DNA of 64,000 nucleotides from Lingula anatina. Taxonomy: Eukaryota > Brachiopoda > Lingulata > Lingulida > Lingulidae. Below the pieces are notes generated by a model. It was not told the origin of the DNA, ran no database searches, and worked only from the letters and a program-made list of their open reading frames with translations. Position numbers and translations under genes: made by a program. Location of the stretch: contig NW_019775069.1 of NCBI RefSeq assembly GCF_001039355.2, positions 131,381 through 195,380 of the forward strand, read 5' to 3'. The first letter of the stretch is position 1. Each line of letters starts with the position of its first letter. Shown in pieces: positions 35,170 to 47,124 of the stretch.

Positions 35170-35575
35170 AAATAAATATTTTCCCCCCTTTTTCAAGATC
35201 GTCAGTCTTCAGTTCTCGTTGAATGGTTTGCCATATAACTAGACAACACTCGTTAAACTTCGCCGAGGCAGCTCAATTTCATCATATTCGCAACTCATGA
35301 CAACAAAAGGGTAATCTGGACCTCCACCATAATCCAAACTGAAATTTTTATCAAAATCTTTTCATAATTTTTGCATACTGTCTCTAACAGATTAGTAAAT
35401 TAGTGTTTTTAAGATCACCACCAAAATCTAATCTACTCTTATCTATCCGATCCATTACTGATCTATGGAATCTTGAAAATTTTATCGACATCCGCCCATA
35501 CATTTACTGACACACAAATCAATTATTTCATTCATTATTCAAGCATTCAGGGACAAAAACTCAAAGGCACATCAC

Positions 35576-35612
<37 letters not shown>

Positions 35613-35962
35613 TGAGATAAAGGTCCACTTAAAGGCTTCTTTAAGGATCTTAAAGTTATTGGAAAGGGTGGACCAAATAACGGTAGCGGCGCTATTATGT
35701 TGTGAGACATATCATACAGTAAGATTAAGCCGGGAATTCAAGAGGCGAGGGTAAGCCTGCTTTTTTGTCCGACTAATGTAATGTAATTGAAGAAAATTTA
35801 TTCACTCATGACATGGGCACCGCACCCTTTTAAAATTGATGGCCATTTTGAATGTTTTTTAACTTAGGACACTTAATGCATCTTTGGTTATCTTTCATGT
35901 ACCAAATATCATATTATAATTTATTTAAGTTTTAAGTAATCACCATCTAAATTTATTTATTG

Positions 35963-36000
<38 letters not shown>

Positions 36001-36530
36001 GTTTCACCATGTCATTTATTACTTTGTGACTAAGGTGTACATGTATCTCGATCCTTTACAGTAAACTTAACCATCAACGTACTCCATTATTTTGTGAGAT
36101 AAAATTGCATACATGAGTGTTTATTTGGCATTATGCAGATTTAGAGGGTTAAAACATTTAAACACAAATAATTGTTAGGCCATTTTGTTTTGCTTAAATG
36201 TTAAAACAATTCAACCTAAGCAAGTTACTGATTGCAGTAGAGACGATGACTTATCTACCCAGTACTACCCAGAACTACCCAGTTTGTCAAACATGGCAAA
36301 AACTAAATCTAAAATTAGTTTTGACATCGTAAGACAAAAGAGATTAGCTATAAATATAATTTAGAAGCCTTAAAATCTGTTGACTTTGAAACGTGGTCCA
36401 TGTTTTTCGCGCAGTTACTTTTAAGTTTTTAACTGAATTGAATTCAATTCAATGCATTTCTGTACTGGTATATAGATTATCATCACCTTGCACAATATAA
36501 TATAAAAACAAGCATACTATTGTTCATAAT
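35170..36530. repeat. block beta, copy 4
   Basis: Aligns with 8,765-9,640 at the left (CAGTCTTCAGT..., CGCCGAGRCAGCTCAATTT) and with 24,660-25,330 at the right. Holds an (AC)n run at 35,580-35,608 and (ATT)n at 35,963-36,000. The open frame at 35,473-35,754 spans the AC run and is not supported. Confidence 0.65.
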
Positions 36531-36697
36531 GATGGAATTTAAAACTGTTCAATTTCTACACAATAAGCTGTAAGCAGACCTGAGAGCTTTCGTCCCAACA
36601 CTTGGGACAACATCAGTCACACTGAAGTTATGTGGCAGTGTATGCTGAACGGTTAAGTGAGAACTGTTCACTATATCACTGTCCCAGATGTGAGATA

Positions 36698-37131
36698 CCC
36701 TCTACCAGGGTGGCAGATATTATAGGCACATTTTCCAAATTCCCACCCTGTAACTTTTGGAAGCAATTAAATCTGCTGCACGCGTGCAGATGGCATTGCA
36801 CCCGCTCTGCAGGGAGCTACTACGGGAGACTTCTCGGTTAACTTAATTATGAAGTAACAAGCTCTTCAGAAGGGGCTATTTTTATCTGCCACAAAAGATC
36901 AAGTGAATAAAATCAGAGCAATTAACTGTCTTGATTGCTGTCAAAGGGACTTGCATGGCTTGGGCCTGTTAAATGGCAGTGCCTGGGCAGTTATGCAAAC
37001 AATTGCCAGCCATGTAATCATCCTTAAGATTTCATCACAGGGTGACAGAGAACCAAATGGGCGTCTCTTTAGCTAAAGACATGTCTGTGAATATCTTGTG
37101 AAAAATCAGTCTGTGGCCTTGGTAGAGAGTA
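36698..37131. mobile_element. TA-flanked MITE related to the RecQ-bearing element
   Basis: Left end CCCTCTACCAGGG and right end (inverted) with CTCTACCAAGG, flanked by TA (36,696-36,697; 37,132-37,133). Internal sequence (e.g. 36,900-37,010) matches the reverse complement of 39,590-39,770 of the larger element. Non-coding, 434 bp. The TIRs are more decayed than in the larger relative. Confidence 0.6.
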
Positions 37132-37324
37132 TGGATGTGAGACAGGTTGTGCCCCCCCTCCCGCCCTTGTTTAGTGAAGGTCTCTGGGCCCGAATGTACA
37201 TGGGTTTCTTCGTCCCCTCGATTGAACCACAGGCGTGTGAACAGGTGCCTCACCATTGATGTGTCGCGAAACCTCAGAAGTGTTGGAACAACAAGGTCTT
37301 CGGTGTTCATTCTGCATCTAAGTC

Positions 37325-39470
37325 CACTGGTAACAATTGTGCTAGCTGTACCTTTACGCTACCCTTCTCTGTGTGTGTACATGCGCTGGAAATAAAATGT
37401 GCTATAGTTGTACAGTCATACTGTCACAAAAACTGAATGATTGGGGACTTCAAGTGGTCATTGTTAAGTGGGTCACTGACTTCCTCGCGGAGAGGAAGCG
37501 ATGTGTATAAATCTGGAACGTTGATTCTGAATGGCTCACCAGTAATGCTGACATATCACAAGGACCGAAGACGTGTGCTATTCGAGGTCATACCCATCGG
37601 CCTCACAACATGCTTTGAGACCTTAAAAGATGCATGTTAATGACACTTATCAGTGTTGGCAACAATGACTCTTCTGGCCAATTACAGACTGCAGTGACAG
37701 AAATCTTCATCTAGTAACCGGAAAACAAAGTTCATGAACTCCAGCAAAACAAGGTAAATACACTATAAGGTTCAATTTTTTCGATCATGAACTCCGGTCA
37801 TGAACGACAACCGATTACAATAGATGGAAGTCCCTCCGAGTTGGATTGATCTACGTGGACTAATAGTTTGATTGGGAATGGGCCCATATAACTACCATGA
37901 GTGACATTACTAGGTACAGATAGAATTGTTGTAGTAAATCATTATAGTGTTGAATTAAGCGACTGAGCACCATGGTTTATTTGACCGCCCACTACCTTCG
38001 CCGACATGCTAGCTGACCGCTGTGGACACGTAACTGAAGTAAAACAAAGGTAACAAAGGTTTGTCCGTCATCATTTATATGACTTGTGCTGTGACGTACC
38101 AAATTGATACAGCTGATTAATTGTAAAAGTATATTTGAAGTTGTAAAAACAAACGCCCTTTACTAGAGAATTTGTTGGTAAGGAACAGCTTATTACACTG
38201 CGGAAGTGACATGAGGTTTGTCCATTCCGTGTTTAATAATAAGTCATATCAAGGCGAAACTCCACAGTGAAAGACGACTTCGGTATGCCCCGGTGTGACA
38301 GGAATGGTAGTCCCCTAGGAACCATAGTCTGTTCCCCATTACTTTATACAGGTGACATTCGTCCCATATACTAACCCCAATACTGCGTCTAAACCTAAAC
38401 CGTACTAATCATATGGGATCCCGGACTTCCATTCTTAGGACTACTATTCCTGTCACATCTGTTCTATCTCGCATCTAAGGGGCTCAGTACCTACTACCAG
38501 GACCCCAGATTAATCATGTACACTTTTTGTCTTTGCGCAGTAGAGAAAAGACTCATGAACCAGAGGCAGATCTGTGAATATCTAGTGAAAAAATCAATCT
38601 GTGGTCTTGTTAAATGGTAGGGGCTTAGTAGGTGACAAAATAGACAAGGCCATGTGGATTTTGTGTTTTATAACATAGGCCTACTTAGCAGTCAACTTGG
38701 GCTCGAAACGCCACAGTAAAAGACAAATGAAGCATGGATCGTGTCAATTTTGCATCCATGAGATCCAATAAATTGCAAAATCGACATGTTGCATGTCGTT
38801 TTTGCATGATTGGGGCCATCTGAAAAACTCACACACAGGCTTCTGTGATGGTAAAGTTTCACTTGGCGTCCATTACCTCACTATGCATGGATGTATAATG
38901 CATGAAGTGTGCTAATATTGAATTATTTCTACAAGTTTCTGTCATTTTCTGGCTTACGTATCCCCATAGCATACATTTCATATAATTGCACATATACGTA
39001 GGTGTTGGTAGGCGAATGATTTGAATTAAATTGATTCTATTTTTGTGGCCCCAACCTCATGTTATGGTCACCTTGCTTTGACCTAAATTACATTTTTAAA
39101 CACGTTTTACTCAGTGGCCACACAAAGCGGAGAGACGTGCATGTACGCAAGGCGGAACAGGGTTGATTTATTTCCACATATAAATTACAATAGTCCGTGG
39201 ATCAATAGTCGAATGCTCCTCCCTAACCCCATTGAGGATTTTACTTACCTATGCTTTTCTTAAAGCTTTGGTCCTCACCTATCAGTATAGGTTTATCATT
39301 AACTGGTAGTGGGTGTGAGTGCCAGAGCTGTTTCCAGGGCAACGCAAGGGTTTAAAAAATTGAAATTTCAGTGACCCAAAAAATATTCTATATTTTAAAT
39401 ATAAAAAGTAAATGGGATACAATATTTTCCAGTATGTGTAACCTACAAAATTTTAGGTTCTAGACCTTAG
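37325..39470. repeat. spacer block gamma, copy C, upstream of DUF229-C
   Basis: Aligns with copy A (17,340-20,640) and copy B. It lacks the 66-bp units, having a single ATTGTGCTAGCTGTACC junction at 37,330. It ends at TTTTAGGTTCT (39,450), where the element at 39,475 is inserted. An open frame at 37,437-37,640 is not conserved. Confidence 0.65.
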
Positions 39471-39474
39471 TATA

Positions 39475-40865
39475 CCCTCTACCAGGTCGACTGATAGATT
39501 TTTACAGATATTCACAGATATGTCTCTAGCTAGATAGATGGTCATTTTGGGCTGAAGTCACCCTGTTGAGGAATCTCAAGGCTGATTAGGCCTATATGAC
39601 TGGTAATTGTTTGCATAACTGCTCAGGCACTGCCACTTAGCAGGTCCAGTCTAAGTCTGCGTGACAGCAATCAAGACAGTTAATTGCTCTGACCGTAATC
39701 ACTTGCTTTTATGAGACATAAAAATAACCCCCTATGAATAGCTTGTTACTTCAGAGTGAGGTTAACTGAGGAATTGCCTGAAGTAGTTGTAGAGTTATAT
39801 AAATAATGGTGCAGTAGCAGCCTGAGAGCATTGTTACGGTATTGAACGAGAAGAAGCAGATCGGATACTAAGAAAATTTTGGGCTTTTGTAGGGGTGACA
39901 GAACATCAATTTGTAGCAGTGAGTGCTGCACTCAGTGGGAAAGACGTGCATTTTGGCATTCCTACAGGAGGTGGGGAAAAGTCTATCCAGCTGCTTCCAT
40001 TTCTAGAAGAGTCCTTGCCAAATGTCCCCTCTAACGTGACCACTTTCAAAGAACTTGTGTACGGCCCACTCTTTGGTCCCACTACAATTGAACTCTTGAG
40101 TCTAAATCAAAGATATATTTATTTCAGAAGATAAGATTTTACCCGAATCACGTTGCCGTAACCTACGGGTGCAGTGTACAAGGTCCATGTAGGCTACTTA
40201 TGTCACAGTTTTCTCCCTGGCCGAAGTAAATAATTTTATAAAAAGTACTATAAGAAAGGGAGAGTCAATAAACCACTGATAATGATATTATGAAATCAAA
40301 CTGATGTTGTACCGCGAACGTACGTAGAAGGCTGCACTTCGTAGTTCTAGTACTACTACCAGCGAACACCAATCTACAGCATATCCTAACTGCGGCAGAC
40401 GTTTTTCAAAGAGTCAGTAATAAGTAAGCCATATATAAGACTAAATAGAGTCTATATTATTGCATACGAAAGACAATACCTCCAGGAATTTATTTTTCGA
40501 ACGTCTTATCTCTCTATTTTTTCGTTTATTTTTCGGAGGAAACACCTGACGTGATAGCCGCCATTTTTTTAAAGCTGCAGTACGGAATTGTGGGATATGG
40601 CTTACTTCGGGAAACCCCTTCCAACCACCTGACTGGTTTCTGAAGACAGCAGAGCCTTAGACAGGTTGCGTAACGGGCAGTTAGCACATCGTCGCGAAGC
40701 GAAGCTCCTGCAGAGCGAGTATAAAGCCTACTGCGCGCGGGCAGAGATAATTGCTCCCACATGGGATTCCTCAACAGGGTGACTTCAGCCCAAAATGACC
40801 AACTATCTAGCTAGAGACATATCTGTGAATATCTGTAAAAATCTATCAGTCGCCCTGGTAGAGGG
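39475..40865. mobile_element. 1.4-kb TIR element carrying RecQ-like fragment
   Basis: ~100-bp terminal inverted repeats (39,475-39,577; 40,763-40,865) differ at only about two positions and start CCCTCTACCAGG. TA lies on both sides (39,473-39,474; 40,866-40,867). The orthologous spot in copy A (about 20,650) lacks it, giving an empty site between TTTTAGGTTCT and the sequence before the DUF229 acceptor. No transposase is recognised; the only coding homology is the helicase fragment at 39,880-40,135. Near-identical TIRs imply a recent insertion. Superfamily unknown (TA target suggests Tc1/mariner/pogo or a similar group). Confidence 0.75.
39880..40137 (+). pseudogene. RecQ-family helicase N-terminal fragment
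   Basis: Open frame with EHQFVAVSAALSGKDVHFGI followed by PTGGGEKSIQLLPFLEES. This resembles the Q-motif region and Walker A (TGGGKS) of RecQ-type helicases, but with an extra Glu splitting the GKS, which should abolish nucleotide binding. Only ~80 codons remain and helicase motifs Ia-VI are absent. It lies wholly inside the TIR element, so I infer gene capture or the relic of an element-encoded helicase. Confidence 0.55.
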
Positions 40866-40965
40866 TAACTGTAGTAAGGGTTCATACTAAGTTGACATAT
40901 CACTACACTTGTAATTTTTCTCAATGACCATTTTTTCATGTGATATGTTTTTCCCCATATTTCAG

Positions 40966-42316
40966 ATGAAAATTTGCCCGAAATCGTTGGTGCTGGTCGC
41001 CTCTACCATATGTTTTCTGGGACTATATCAACTGTTGTCTGTTGTGATATGGCTACGTTTCATGAACAGCGGTTACTTAAATGGACTAACCCACTTAAAT
41101 GGACTCACGGCGAGAAAAGAAGACATAAAGTTGAAGAATCATATACAAGATACACGGTCAATAACATGTAAAAACACGACAGTGAAGAGACTAGATCCGT
41201 GTCATCCCTCCATTCTGCCATATATTACTCATTCTCCACCGCTGAAATGTAGACGACAGACATCAGTGGCTGAAAGTAAAGTTGACGGAGACGGATACTT
41301 GATGCTTATCATCAAACACTATTCCAGAGTAACCGATAACATACACTGTTATTATCAATACATACGACACCCGACAAAACCTTACAAAGAGGATGAGGCA
41401 TTTGTTTTAAGTAAGAGGATTGATTTACCTCCAGCAAATAGAGTAAAACTTCAGGAGGATTTTGTGTATGTTTCCTGCATGAACAAATCCGGATACAAAG
41501 TTTATGAGAATTTTCATCTCCACATGGTAAAAAGAGCTGAGTTTATTTCCGAAAAATACACTGAAATAACAGGATATCAACCAAGGCTGAATGTGTTAAT
41601 TGTGATCAACGACGGAGTGTCGATGTCTAGTGCCGTTCGTTATCTTCCAAAAACAACAGAATACTTAAGAAAAGCAATGAACGGCATCATTTTTTCCGGG
41701 TACCATACAGTTGGTGAAAATTCTCTGCCAAACCTTTTTCCGCTTCTGACGGGATTACCACAGTCTGAGGCCAGTATTGATTCCCCGTTTATATGGAATC
41801 ATTTCTCAGAACAGGGCTATAAGACATTTTATTTGGAGGACAAAATATACGCAACCTTCACGTATATAGATCCCGAGCCTACCCGGCCCCCGACAGACTT
41901 CTATACACATCCTTTCTGGGTGGCAATGGAGAACTCTTCCTTGTATTGGGACTCACAGACTTTCTGCCTGGGCAATGATCCTATACATCGAATTGCACTT
42001 CAGTATCTGGAATATTATATTAAAAATTATCAACGTCATCCATATTTTGGACTTTATTTTTTTAATGAACTAACTCATGATGTTGACAGCCCTATCCAGT
42101 TAGCAGACGTTGATTACAGAAACTTTTTGAAAGAACACAACGAAAGAGGGTATTTTAACAATACAATAATATTTTTCATGAGTGACCATGGTGCAAGGTA
42201 CGAAGAACTCTCCCCTCCATTCTCTCTCTCTCTCACGTCACACATACATTAATAGTAGATGATAACTTTCACCATTTCTCCGTACACCATTCAAATGAAC
42301 TTCGTCCCCGTATATT

Positions 42317-42361
<45 letters not shown>

Positions 42362-43179
42362 ACAACCTTTAACATCTCGTGATAACTTATTGCCCCTTTA
42401 TAAACCCTTTACGCTTTATTTCTTCAAGGTTTGGCAGGTTCCGCTCCACCCCTATTGGCCGCCTAGAAGCCAGTAATCCTCTCCTGATAATGGTTCTGCC
42501 CAAATGGCTCAGGCAGCAGTATCCACACATAGCAGCAGCTGTAAACTCGAACACAGAGCGATTGGTTACTTCATACGATATCCACTCCACGTTAGTCGAT
42601 ATTCTTCACTCTGATATACCAACTTATACCGAAAGCATCAATGGCAAGAAACGTAGAGAAGGAATAGCTAAAGGAATAAGTTTGTTCCGAAATCTCCCCA
42701 GCAGGAGGACGTGTGCCTCAGCAGGTATACCAGAAGACACCTGCACTTTATGTACACCACTGGAACCAACTTTTCTGGATATTAATTCACGGAAAGCACG
42801 CTTCATTGCGAATGCCGTATTGACCAAAATAAATAACGTTCTCGTCAATGCGACATCAGAGTGTGACATTTTACGTATTTCAGATATAACCTACATAGCC
42901 GTAACCTCTTACAGCAGGTTTTTTGTTACTTATATTGTAGTTATTAAAACGGTGCCAGGGAGCGGGATATTTGAGGCGTCTGTACGTGAGACGAGGGACA
43001 TGGTTTCTGTCTCAACAGAGAGCCAATATACTGTTATGACACCAGTTATACGACTCAGTCTCTATGACAACAACTGTTGCTGTACAGAGGACAGTCGCAT
43101 AAAGAAATACTGTCATTGCAAAGTGACGCGAAGACAACTTCGCAGAAAGGCTGCCCCGAAAGATTGTTACCAAAATTAA
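40966..43179 (+). CDS. DUF229-family type II membrane protein, copy C
   Basis: Exons 40,966-42,197 and 42,429-43,179 join in phase 2 (AG|G, Arg): 660 aa. As in A the ATG abuts a TTTCAG acceptor. The signal-anchor is LVLVASTICFLGLYQLLSVV. Conserved core residues are present (Asp216 in VINDGVSMS, VGENSLPNLFPLLTG, Asp407-His408 in SDHGAR). The Cys-rich tail NNCCCTEDSRIKKYCHCK is kept, and its end is extended (RRKAAPKDCYQN). It is clearly more divergent from A than B is, with substitutions spread over the N-terminal region and both frames intact, so probably functional. The 231-bp intron has a CT microsatellite. Its upstream spacer carries the young TIR element only ~100 bp before the start. Confidence 0.85.
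42319..42358. repeat. (CT)n microsatellite in DUF229-C intron
   Basis: About 20 uninterrupted CT units; homologous position to the compound repeats of copies A, B and D but without the CA part. Confidence 0.9.
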
Positions 43180-43749
43180 TGGGCTGTTACATCTATACTT
43201 TACAATGTATGTACAGATTGTTAAGGGTGGAGGGGGGGGGGGGAGTCAGGCGACATGAGCCAGATGAAACAAATTGAAAATATGCTGTAATGTAAGACAG
43301 AAAGCTGACCTGCACCACCTTTGAATTACACTTTTTAACATTTAAAAAGTACCTGCTGGCTGGAGTATCCCATCATCCAGACAGAAAGCTTCAATATCAG
43401 CTTCAGGACTGGAGGAAGAACAGCGTGATCTCGCAAAATTATCATTCTGTCTTTATTTTCTAAATAGATTCGTATCAAGTAAGCCTGTGGTAATTATTAG
43501 AAGTTCGGCAACATTTCAGGAATTATTTTAAAGATATGACATAAAGAATTTCCATGAAATGGTGATGTAGACACCCAAAAAGTATCAATGTCGCCGAGAC
43601 CCCCTTTAACAACTCATATATATATATATGAGAAACCGTATAAACTTACCACAAAGTAATATTAATGCTGGTATTAGGCAATTGCTAGTCACCAGAAAGA
43701 AACCAGTAGTCAACAAGTTGGTTCTGTACAGAGCGGGTTAGTAAGCACC

Positions 43750-44546
43750 ACGTTAGGACTGAAATGGAAGCCTGCGATCTTTATGATAGTGTGCATATTT
43801 ACAGGCAGTATTTTATTTTATTTTCTGGCTGTTACAAGTAAACCCTCCATAGACCTCAGAGGTGGAAATCCGCGTATTTCTTACGGAGGAGATCCTACGA
43901 TTAAACCGTAAGTTGTAAAATCTTCATACGTTTATGAAAGTTCTAGTGTAATAGACCAACGGTTTTCTGAACATATACATGTATATTAGAGCAATATAAA
44001 CGCCTTATGCGTAAAATAATTCAAGTCATTGTGTAAATGACAATTTTTATCTGGCCTCCTTTAAAACCTACATCGACTGCATCTGTCTATCTTAATAATA
44101 ATTAAAAAGAAACACATTATTTATTTATTAACTTCTCCTTACACTTAGGATTGCAATTCTAGGTGGCTTCAAAGTCACAATCGTGTATGGGAAAATTTGA
44201 AACAAATTTATTACCTTTGGCATTGGCAGTGATGGTCAAACAATGTTAGGACAAAATTCTGGAACTGAAATTGACAACAAAATCACCCCAGCATTCATTT
44301 TCATTTCGCCGAACTAATTATATGTAAAAATGTCTTTCAAGGTCTAAGACGGAATGCTTAATCGGGGACTTGAAGAACTCCTTAGTGTATTGGCCTAGTC
44401 GTAATGCTGATTCAGAAGTAAGTTTAACCGCCAGAAATGAGTCATATAGAAACCACTTTCCACAGACGACATGTACGCCAAACAAACACATCGTCTTCGT
44501 GAAAATACCAAAAGCGTTTTTAGGTACAGGTATTAGGATTCTTTAA
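43750..44546 (+). pseudogene. Gal3ST-like pseudogene with internal deletion
   Basis: Paralogue of the gene at 47,125. Exon 1 is 43,750-43,907 with the start codon changed to ACG; the GTAAGTTG donor is retained. Exon 2 opens at 44,342 after TTTCAAG. It follows the gene to the PAPS-binding region VKIPK and then jumps, at 44,515-44,518 (shared GCGTTTTT), to sequence homologous to the 3' flank of the intact gene (49,361 onward). The resulting frame stops at 44,544-44,546. About 1.45 kb, including most of the catalytic domain, is thus deleted. It sits inside the 3' flank of DUF229-C, splitting a sequence that is continuous in copies A and B. Confidence 0.85.
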
Positions 44547-44749
44547 CACTGTAGCACATAGAGTGAAAAAGTCATGGAGTATGTATGGCCTTATAGTGAA
44601 GGCCCGTATGTATGGTATTCAGAGAGCTCTACCATGCGGGGCATTTGTACACAATTTAAAAAATAAAAAAAAAAAACCGAGACCTGTCTAAAGCTGAACT
44701 CTGACTTTCACGCACACACCCATAGGGTTTGTCCAATCGCCAGATGTTT

Positions 44750-45850
44750 ATTCAAATGGTATTCCAACCGGTTACAATGGCGTAACGTCACTTGAGTCAC
44801 ATGCTGTGCCAGCTACATTAAAAACAGCGTTTAGCTCCTAAACACATTTCTTAGCGCCTGTTTTGTTACACGCGTTAAGGCTGAATGTGTTTGGCAATGT
44901 GACTCGTTTTGGAAGATCTGAAATTTATTGAAACAGACCAAATATATGCATATCATAAATACAATATAATAAAAAGAAGAGTTCACTTCTTATATACCGC
45001 ACTATACTGAAGTGTCTCAGCGTAGAAAACGAACGCCTAGTCATTTTTCGTCCTGGTACAATCTGGGTGTTGACTCTACTGCCTCCCTGGGGAGGTTATA
45101 GGCTATAGCCCAACATGCCGTATGAAGCGCTGAAAGCTAGCAAACCAGAATATCTTTCTCTCCCAGACCAGGAACTTTATCCCTGCTTCAATCCCTGAGT
45201 GCCAAACACAGTATGTGCCGTTTGATCATAAACATGATGATCTTTGTCAGCTCTAGCACATTTTTACAAAGGTTTATGACCGAACACGTGCATAAGTAGC
45301 ATAAATAAGTGTATGAAAAATTAGTATAATGATCGAATCAATCTACATACATGAAAGCTGAGATATATGAAACATAGGCTTTGCTCTTAATGTTAATGTC
45401 TGGATTATTACACGTATCTGACACATTTCTCTCATTTAGAAGGTAATTATATTAATATTAATTGGCCATCTCGCTAAATGTGATATTTTATCATAGTGTC
45501 ATACTGCGTTATTTACCTTTGCCTTGACAGACTGCTGTGTCCCCAACGGAGTCAAACCCATGTTCTCCAATTTGGAAGGCGGGCACTCTGAATACTAGGC
45601 CATCCGATAAGCGGATGCTGAAAATCACACCCGGTTGGAATGAACCGCCCTTTTTGTCCGGAAAAGGTCCATTCTGGGTAAAATGTGATCTAGCTAAACA
45701 AGGGTTTCATTGTAAAAGGTCCACTTTTTCAGAAAAAGAACCGACCTTTTAAATTTGCTGGCTTAGGGCCTGAAAGCTATACGTGTTTACACATATTCCT
45801 AAACGCGTTAAGGGTGCTAAAAGTGTGTTATACAGGTATGTCTTTAAAAG
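44750..45850. repeat. duplicated DUF229 3' flank, copy C
   Basis: Aligns with 23,543-24,640 of copy A (AATGGTATTCCAACCG onward), with scattered substitutions and a few indels. It marks the far side of the Gal3ST pseudogene segment. No gene seen. Confidence 0.7.
45541..45607 (-). repeat. tRNA-derived SINE head, second copy
   Basis: Duplicate of 24,325-24,395 with several changes, same A-box-like and B-box-like sequences on the minus strand. Confidence 0.45.
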
Positions 45851-45855
45851 CTTAA

Positions 45856-47000
45856 GTGAATAACACTACTTTTTTTTAACAGTGAATGTCACTTTGTGAC
45901 GGTACATGATTATGTCTTCTGTTCTTTTATCCATTGTAACTGGCGTAAGCATAATTAACATCATTTTCTCTATACAAATGTTACACAGATGTTGGTTCCT
46001 CGTTTTTGTTGCAGCTTTTTTGATGCCCAACCTTATGTCAAACTTTTAAATCATATATTTAAATGTTACTTTCTTTTAATCTCATAATATATTGTATAAG
46101 CTCAGTTTCTGTTGAATATTTTTGCCCCCAAATGAGTTGGCATAGTTGTTATATATAAACTTAAAATACCCACCACAAAGGCCTATTTACTTCATACATT
46201 TGTTTTTCGTAGTGACTGCTGCTTGATACACAATGTTACTAGTGTAACAGCTCTCACTGTACTTTATTTACCAACCCGAGTTTACTCTGTGTGTGAACAT
46301 GGCAGAAACAAGAAACGAATGTCTTTTAATAATTTACAAATAAATAAAATGAACTTAATGCAGAACTGAACTAACATAGAAAAATTTAAATGAACAACAT
46401 TAATGAACTAAAGATACTTACTAAATTTCTAAACAAAAATAAGGATGAAAATAAATGACAAGCACTGAAATTATTAAACAAAATAACTTAGAGAAATACA
46501 AAATGTTAACACAAAGAAAATGAAAAGCAAACCAATCAAGTCTATCTCACCTGTGTGTGAACATGGCAGAAACAAGAAACGAATGTGCTGAGTAAAAAAG
46601 CGGGGCGTGTTTTATATAGAAACGAAAACACACGGACACAAACGAAAAGGCACGAACACACTTCTCTACACTAACACAACCACAATCATACATCATACAT
46701 ACACATGTTACACTAGACAAACATCCCTCTCGCATACGACACTTGTTTGGCAATCTACAATTGCAGTTTTTCTATTGCGTATTTACTGCCACATTGTAGT
46801 ATTTTTTTATTATGGCCCCAATTAATTTGCTACAAGTTCTTCATGCAGTCGTAGCTAACCTTTGCTGATCTATTGAATATTCTGAGAGAAATGTTTGCCT
46901 AACAATTGGAGAAAGATATAATCAAACTGTATTTTAACGTTTTTTTGGGTGAGTTCAACCAATTGCCACGATTTTCACTATGTTGTTTTCGTCATATATA
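45856..47000. other. intergenic; 36-bp direct repeats
   Basis: Identical 36-bp direct repeats starting CTGTGTGTGAACATGG at 46,287-46,322 and 46,551-46,586 flank ~230 bp of A-rich sequence. Otherwise no gene; open frames at 46,547-46,825 overlap on both strands and have no support. Confidence 0.55.
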
Positions 47001-47124
47001 TATATCACCAGCAACCCGTATAAACTTACAAAAAATTTAATACTGGTATTGGGCATTTGTTAGTCACAGAAAGACACCAGTAGTCAAACAAGTTGGTACT
47101 GTACAGAGCGGGTTAGTAAGCACC

